This document shows, in pieces, positions 60,953 through 64,000 of a stretch of DNA of 64,000 bases; within the stretch, counting starts at the first letter, position 1; every line of letters begins with the position of its first letter. This stretch comes from Polytrichum commune (lineage: Eukaryota > Streptophyta > Polytrichopsida > Polytrichales > Polytrichaceae). Position numbers and translations under genes: made by a program. Where the stretch lies: contig OX485806.1 in NCBI GenBank assembly GCA_950295325.1, positions 33,790,001 through 33,854,000 on the forward strand, in the 5' to 3' direction. The notes beneath the pieces are model-generated. The model worked only from the letters and a program-made list of their open reading frames with translations, was not told the origin of the DNA and did not search any database.

Positions 60953-61655
60953 TCGGCACCTATTGTTGCCTACCTTCAGACATTAACCCTTTTCCCATCT
61001 ACCAAAATTTAGTTGAAGTAGTGCACCCAAATGGAACCATTCTTAGGTCATCCAGATGACCTAAGAATGCTTCCCTTTCCGCCGGAAGACTCCATAGGCT
61101 CCTCAAGAAATGCTACATGGGATACGAAGACTACTGAGGTGCAATTGCCTGCGACTCAGAGTTGACAAAAAGGAATGCACCTGCCACATGTTATCATGCA
61201 AACAAGCGATCCATTCAAGGTAGTGAGAGTTCGCGATCAACAAGCCTTCAATTGGACCTGAGGGGAAGGATAATGCAACATGTCTGTAATGGAGGCAGAG
61301 AATTGACACCTAATTGTTGCCTATCTTCAGACATGTCTTCTCCCATCTACCAAGACTCAATTGGAGGGTGTGTCACAAATGGATTCATTCTTAGGTTATC
61401 TAGATAACCTAAGAATGATTCCATATCCGCTGGAAGACTAAATAGGCTACTCAAGAATGTTATCTGGGAAATAAAGGCTAGCAAGGTGCAATTGCCTGCA
61501 GCTTGAAGTTAAGAAACAGGAATGCACCTGCCACAGGTTACCCATAAAACAAATGATGGATAGATGGGCACTGAAGGTCAACACACCTTCAATTGGACTT
61601 GAGGGGAAGGATGATGCAACATGTCTGTAATGGAGGCCATGGCGCATAGAATTGC
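60953..61655 (+). repeat. 351-bp tandem duplication with conserved palindromes
   Basis: Unit 1 (60,953-61,304) and unit 2 (61,305-61,655) share ATTGTTGCCTAYCTTCAGAC, GGTGCAATTGCCTGC, GGAATGCACCTGCCACA, CTTCAATTGGACYTGAGGGG and GCAACATGTCTGTAATGGAGG. Each contains a 32-bp palindrome (61,038-61,069 and 61,386-61,417). No convincing protein is encoded; a non-coding RNA or mobile fragment is possible. Confidence 0.75.
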
Positions 61656-62189
61656 CAACACGGTCACACCCAGTGTGAGGACCGTGTTCAGCCTTAGGCT
61701 CCACGAATACATGACTCTTGCCTCGCCTTGCCCTGCCTTGCCTTGAGACTTGTGCGCACACAAAAAGAAATTCAAGGTAATTTTGCAGAGAGACAAAGTG
61801 GGGTCACAGACATACAGACACAAAGCTTTGCAAAGATGATCCCAATTGTCTCTCTCTCTCTTTTTAGCTCCTAGGCTTACCCACACCGATATGTAGATCG
61901 ATCATCAAGTCTTCAATCCTCCGAAGTTGCATACATTAACTTATAACCAAAAGAGCTTGCCTAGCAGATGCAAAATCTCAGTTGACACCATAGATTGTAG
62001 ATTGGTGTCGCCATAGCTAGGGTCTGCTCTCCTGGGTCCTGCAAGTCTATGTCAACCTTCTACTTGGACCAAGTCAGCTCCCAAGTTCACTGTTTGACAC
62101 TCACTAAATGATTTCTAAACTTCGGAGACACCATTTCCCAATCAAACCCTCCACCTTTGAAGGAGGTCACAAACATGGCTTTGAAGGTA

Positions 62190-62545
62190 GACGTGCCGAA
62201 ATCCAAACATGAGGAGCAAGAATACATTTGAGTGGTATATGGTCAGGTGTGGATCTAAGAATGGACATCAGAAGGACATGTGTTTCAAAGAGATTGGATT
62301 GCGTGCTGAGAACATCCTAATCATTCTAGCCTCAATAATAATTGCGGAGACTTATATGACTATTTGATGAGCACAAGAATCCTCACCTTGAAGATACTCA
62401 TATGAACTCCGATATGTATGAGGCAAATGACTACACATATGATTTGGATTTGCTAATTATCTCACATTGATTGTGTGTGTTTCGTATCCTATGAGAAGTG
62501 GGTGCCTAGAGAAAAGTTGTCAAAATAACACACGTCTACCTTTCA
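62190..62545 (+). repeat. Dispersed repeat G, copy 4, left arm of a large hairpin
   Basis: Carries GGTGTGGATCTAAGAATGG, GGATTTGCTAATTATCTCAC and TATCCTATGAGAAGTGGG. Copy 5 follows at once in the opposite orientation. Confidence 0.7.
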
Positions 62546-62554
62546 GGTAAGCAG

Positions 62555-62920
62555 GTCTTCAACATAACTTTTCTCTATAACCAATTCTTGTAGGATATGA
62601 AACACGTGATAAGTGCGAGATGATTAGCAAATCCAAACTATGCCCACAATAGCCACTTTCTTCACAATTTTGGAAACTCGTGTGATCATCCTTATTCCTT
62701 GTCAAAGTGAAGATTCTTTGACTTATTAAATAATCATGATAACTCCCCCAATTATGTTGGCTATTGCATCTAGAATGGGTAATAAACTTTATGAGCACAT
62801 AGTCCAACTTCTGTTAAATACATGTCTTTTTGGTGTCCTTCTTAGAACCACACCCAACCATTCACCACCCAAATAGAGGTGTCCATTCAAGATGAGGCAT
62901 GGGATTAGGCACATCTATCT
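62555..62920 (-). repeat. Dispersed repeat G, copy 5, right arm of a large hairpin
   Basis: Reverse-oriented copy: AGGATATGAAACACGTGATA, GAGATGATTAGCAAATCCAA and GTGAAGATTCTTTGACTTAT are complements of the copy 4 phrases. Together they form an inverted repeat of about 350-bp arms with a loop of only about 10-20 bp. Confidence 0.7.
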
Positions 62921-63059
62921 TGTGCATAACATTGTTACAACTTGGGTATGCTAACCATTTCGCTTAAGTGGGTAGTGTAGGCAAACTAACATATCGTACA
63001 TATGTTAATTTGCCTATGTTGCCCATAGGGTTGAACTATGTTATAAGTGAATCTAGACT

Positions 63060-63400
63060 CTTGCATGAATCATGGACATAATAAATTTTTATATGTTCAC
63101 TTCTATTGGTGGACTTTGTGATAGAAATGATAGCAACTAATCCCCAAACGTGGATTGCATCGCTTGTTGTGGCATATGTTGTGTTACTTGTGGAAAAATA
63201 CACATCTAGAGGGAATATTTGACCATATTACTTCTCAAAATATGTTTTCATCACATTCTTCTAATTTATCTTTTCAAATGATTTGTTTTACAATGTGCAT
63301 GTGTCAATTATACAAAATATACTCTCAGATGCATTATTGATTTTGGACAATTTTTTTGTCCATGCTAACTTAAATCCTAGTTGTAGCAAAAATATGTGTA
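63060..63400 (+). repeat. Dispersed repeat I, copy 2
   Basis: Diverged copy of 45,530-45,855. No coding capacity recognised. The rest of the right flank (63,400-64,000) is AT-rich without a gene I can support. Confidence 0.45.
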
Positions 63401-64000
63401 ACCTAGATTCAACCTCGATGTGCATGGGATTGGTCCATTATTCTTGTTGTAAAGGCTTTTGGTTTCTCATCTAAGGATGGTCTCATAAGGAGCTCAACAA
63501 TGTTATGTGATGGGTAAAAGGTGTGGAAACTTTGTTATTTTGCATTGTCTTATTTTGATATGTACAATGTTGTGACTTGACAAGACTTTTAGTGTGTTGA
63601 CAAGATGACCTACACCAAGGCCCAAGGAAGATTATCACTCATTCAGGATGGGTTTCAACCTGGGGACCTTGTGGCACTAAACCTCAAAGGTTGCCATTGA
63701 ATCGTCGCCTTTGAAGTCATGATGGTGTAACCTACACACTTCTTTAAACCCTTAGGACATTATGTCATGCACAAAGGTTGGTGAAAAGAAATGCCATGAA
63801 TTTGCAATAGAAAGATATCTCTAACTTTTTAAGTGCAAACTTTGTATTGTTGTGAGCTCTAGATTATGTACAAAGGAATTTTTGTACTTAGTAGCATAAT
63901 CATTCTTAATGTAAACTTTTCAATAATTATGATTGTATTGTACACTTGAAAAAATCAAATACACAATCTAATGAAATAAACATTAGAATTTGTAATGATA

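Overview
The window looks like nuclear DNA of a land plant with repeat-rich introns and intergenic space. I cannot name the species. A plant is suggested by a plant-type COQ8 kinase, a plant-style HMGB gene, Copia, hAT, CACTA, pogo-like and Harbinger remnants and tRNA-derived SINEs. The large SLO/BK-like potassium channel gene argues against a seed plant and favours a bryophyte, lycophyte or fern; this rests on my memory of that family's distribution, not on a search.

Layout: 1-17,500 is gene-poor. It holds a 3'-truncated Ty1/copia element on the minus strand (about 2.06-4.73 kb), degenerate tandem repeats with a nested MITE (4.7-5.9 kb), unidentified coding-like remnants (7.2-8.0 kb and 11.1-12.8 kb) and a decayed Harbinger/DDE-type transposase (14.7-16.3 kb, minus) split by a hAT-like MITE. 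At 17.76-19.97 kb lies an eight-exon HMGB gene on the plus strand. From 46.16 down to 22.52 kb on the minus strand I assembled a 19-exon SLO/BK-type K+ channel gene of about 1,081 codons: S1-S6, pore TTTGYGD, and two RCK domains. All 18 exon junctions keep frame. From 50.07 to 58.68 kb on the plus strand is a nine-exon COQ8/ABC1 (UbiB family) gene of 637 codons with KxGQ, AAAS and DFG motifs. The last 5 kb contain repeats only, as far as I can see.

The most striking observation is intron 17 of the channel gene. It is exactly one 229-bp hAT-like MITE plus one copy of its perfect 8-bp target duplication. The duplication supplies the 5' splice site, and the element's own end supplies the 3' splice site and a branch-point-like CTAAC. 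Splicing would restore the pre-insertion reading frame exactly, so this is a candidate transposon-born intron (introner). Two other full-length family copies lie in the window with 8-bp duplications in different states of decay.

Other structures include three further channel introns or exon edges that abut repeats, a fourfold tandem duplication of the COQ8 start region, a five-member long-TIR MITE family concentrated in COQ8 introns, and a duplicated palindrome with a paired (compensatory) substitution downstream of COQ8. All exon models come from reading frames, splice signals and remembered family similarity. No alignment or transcript data were available.
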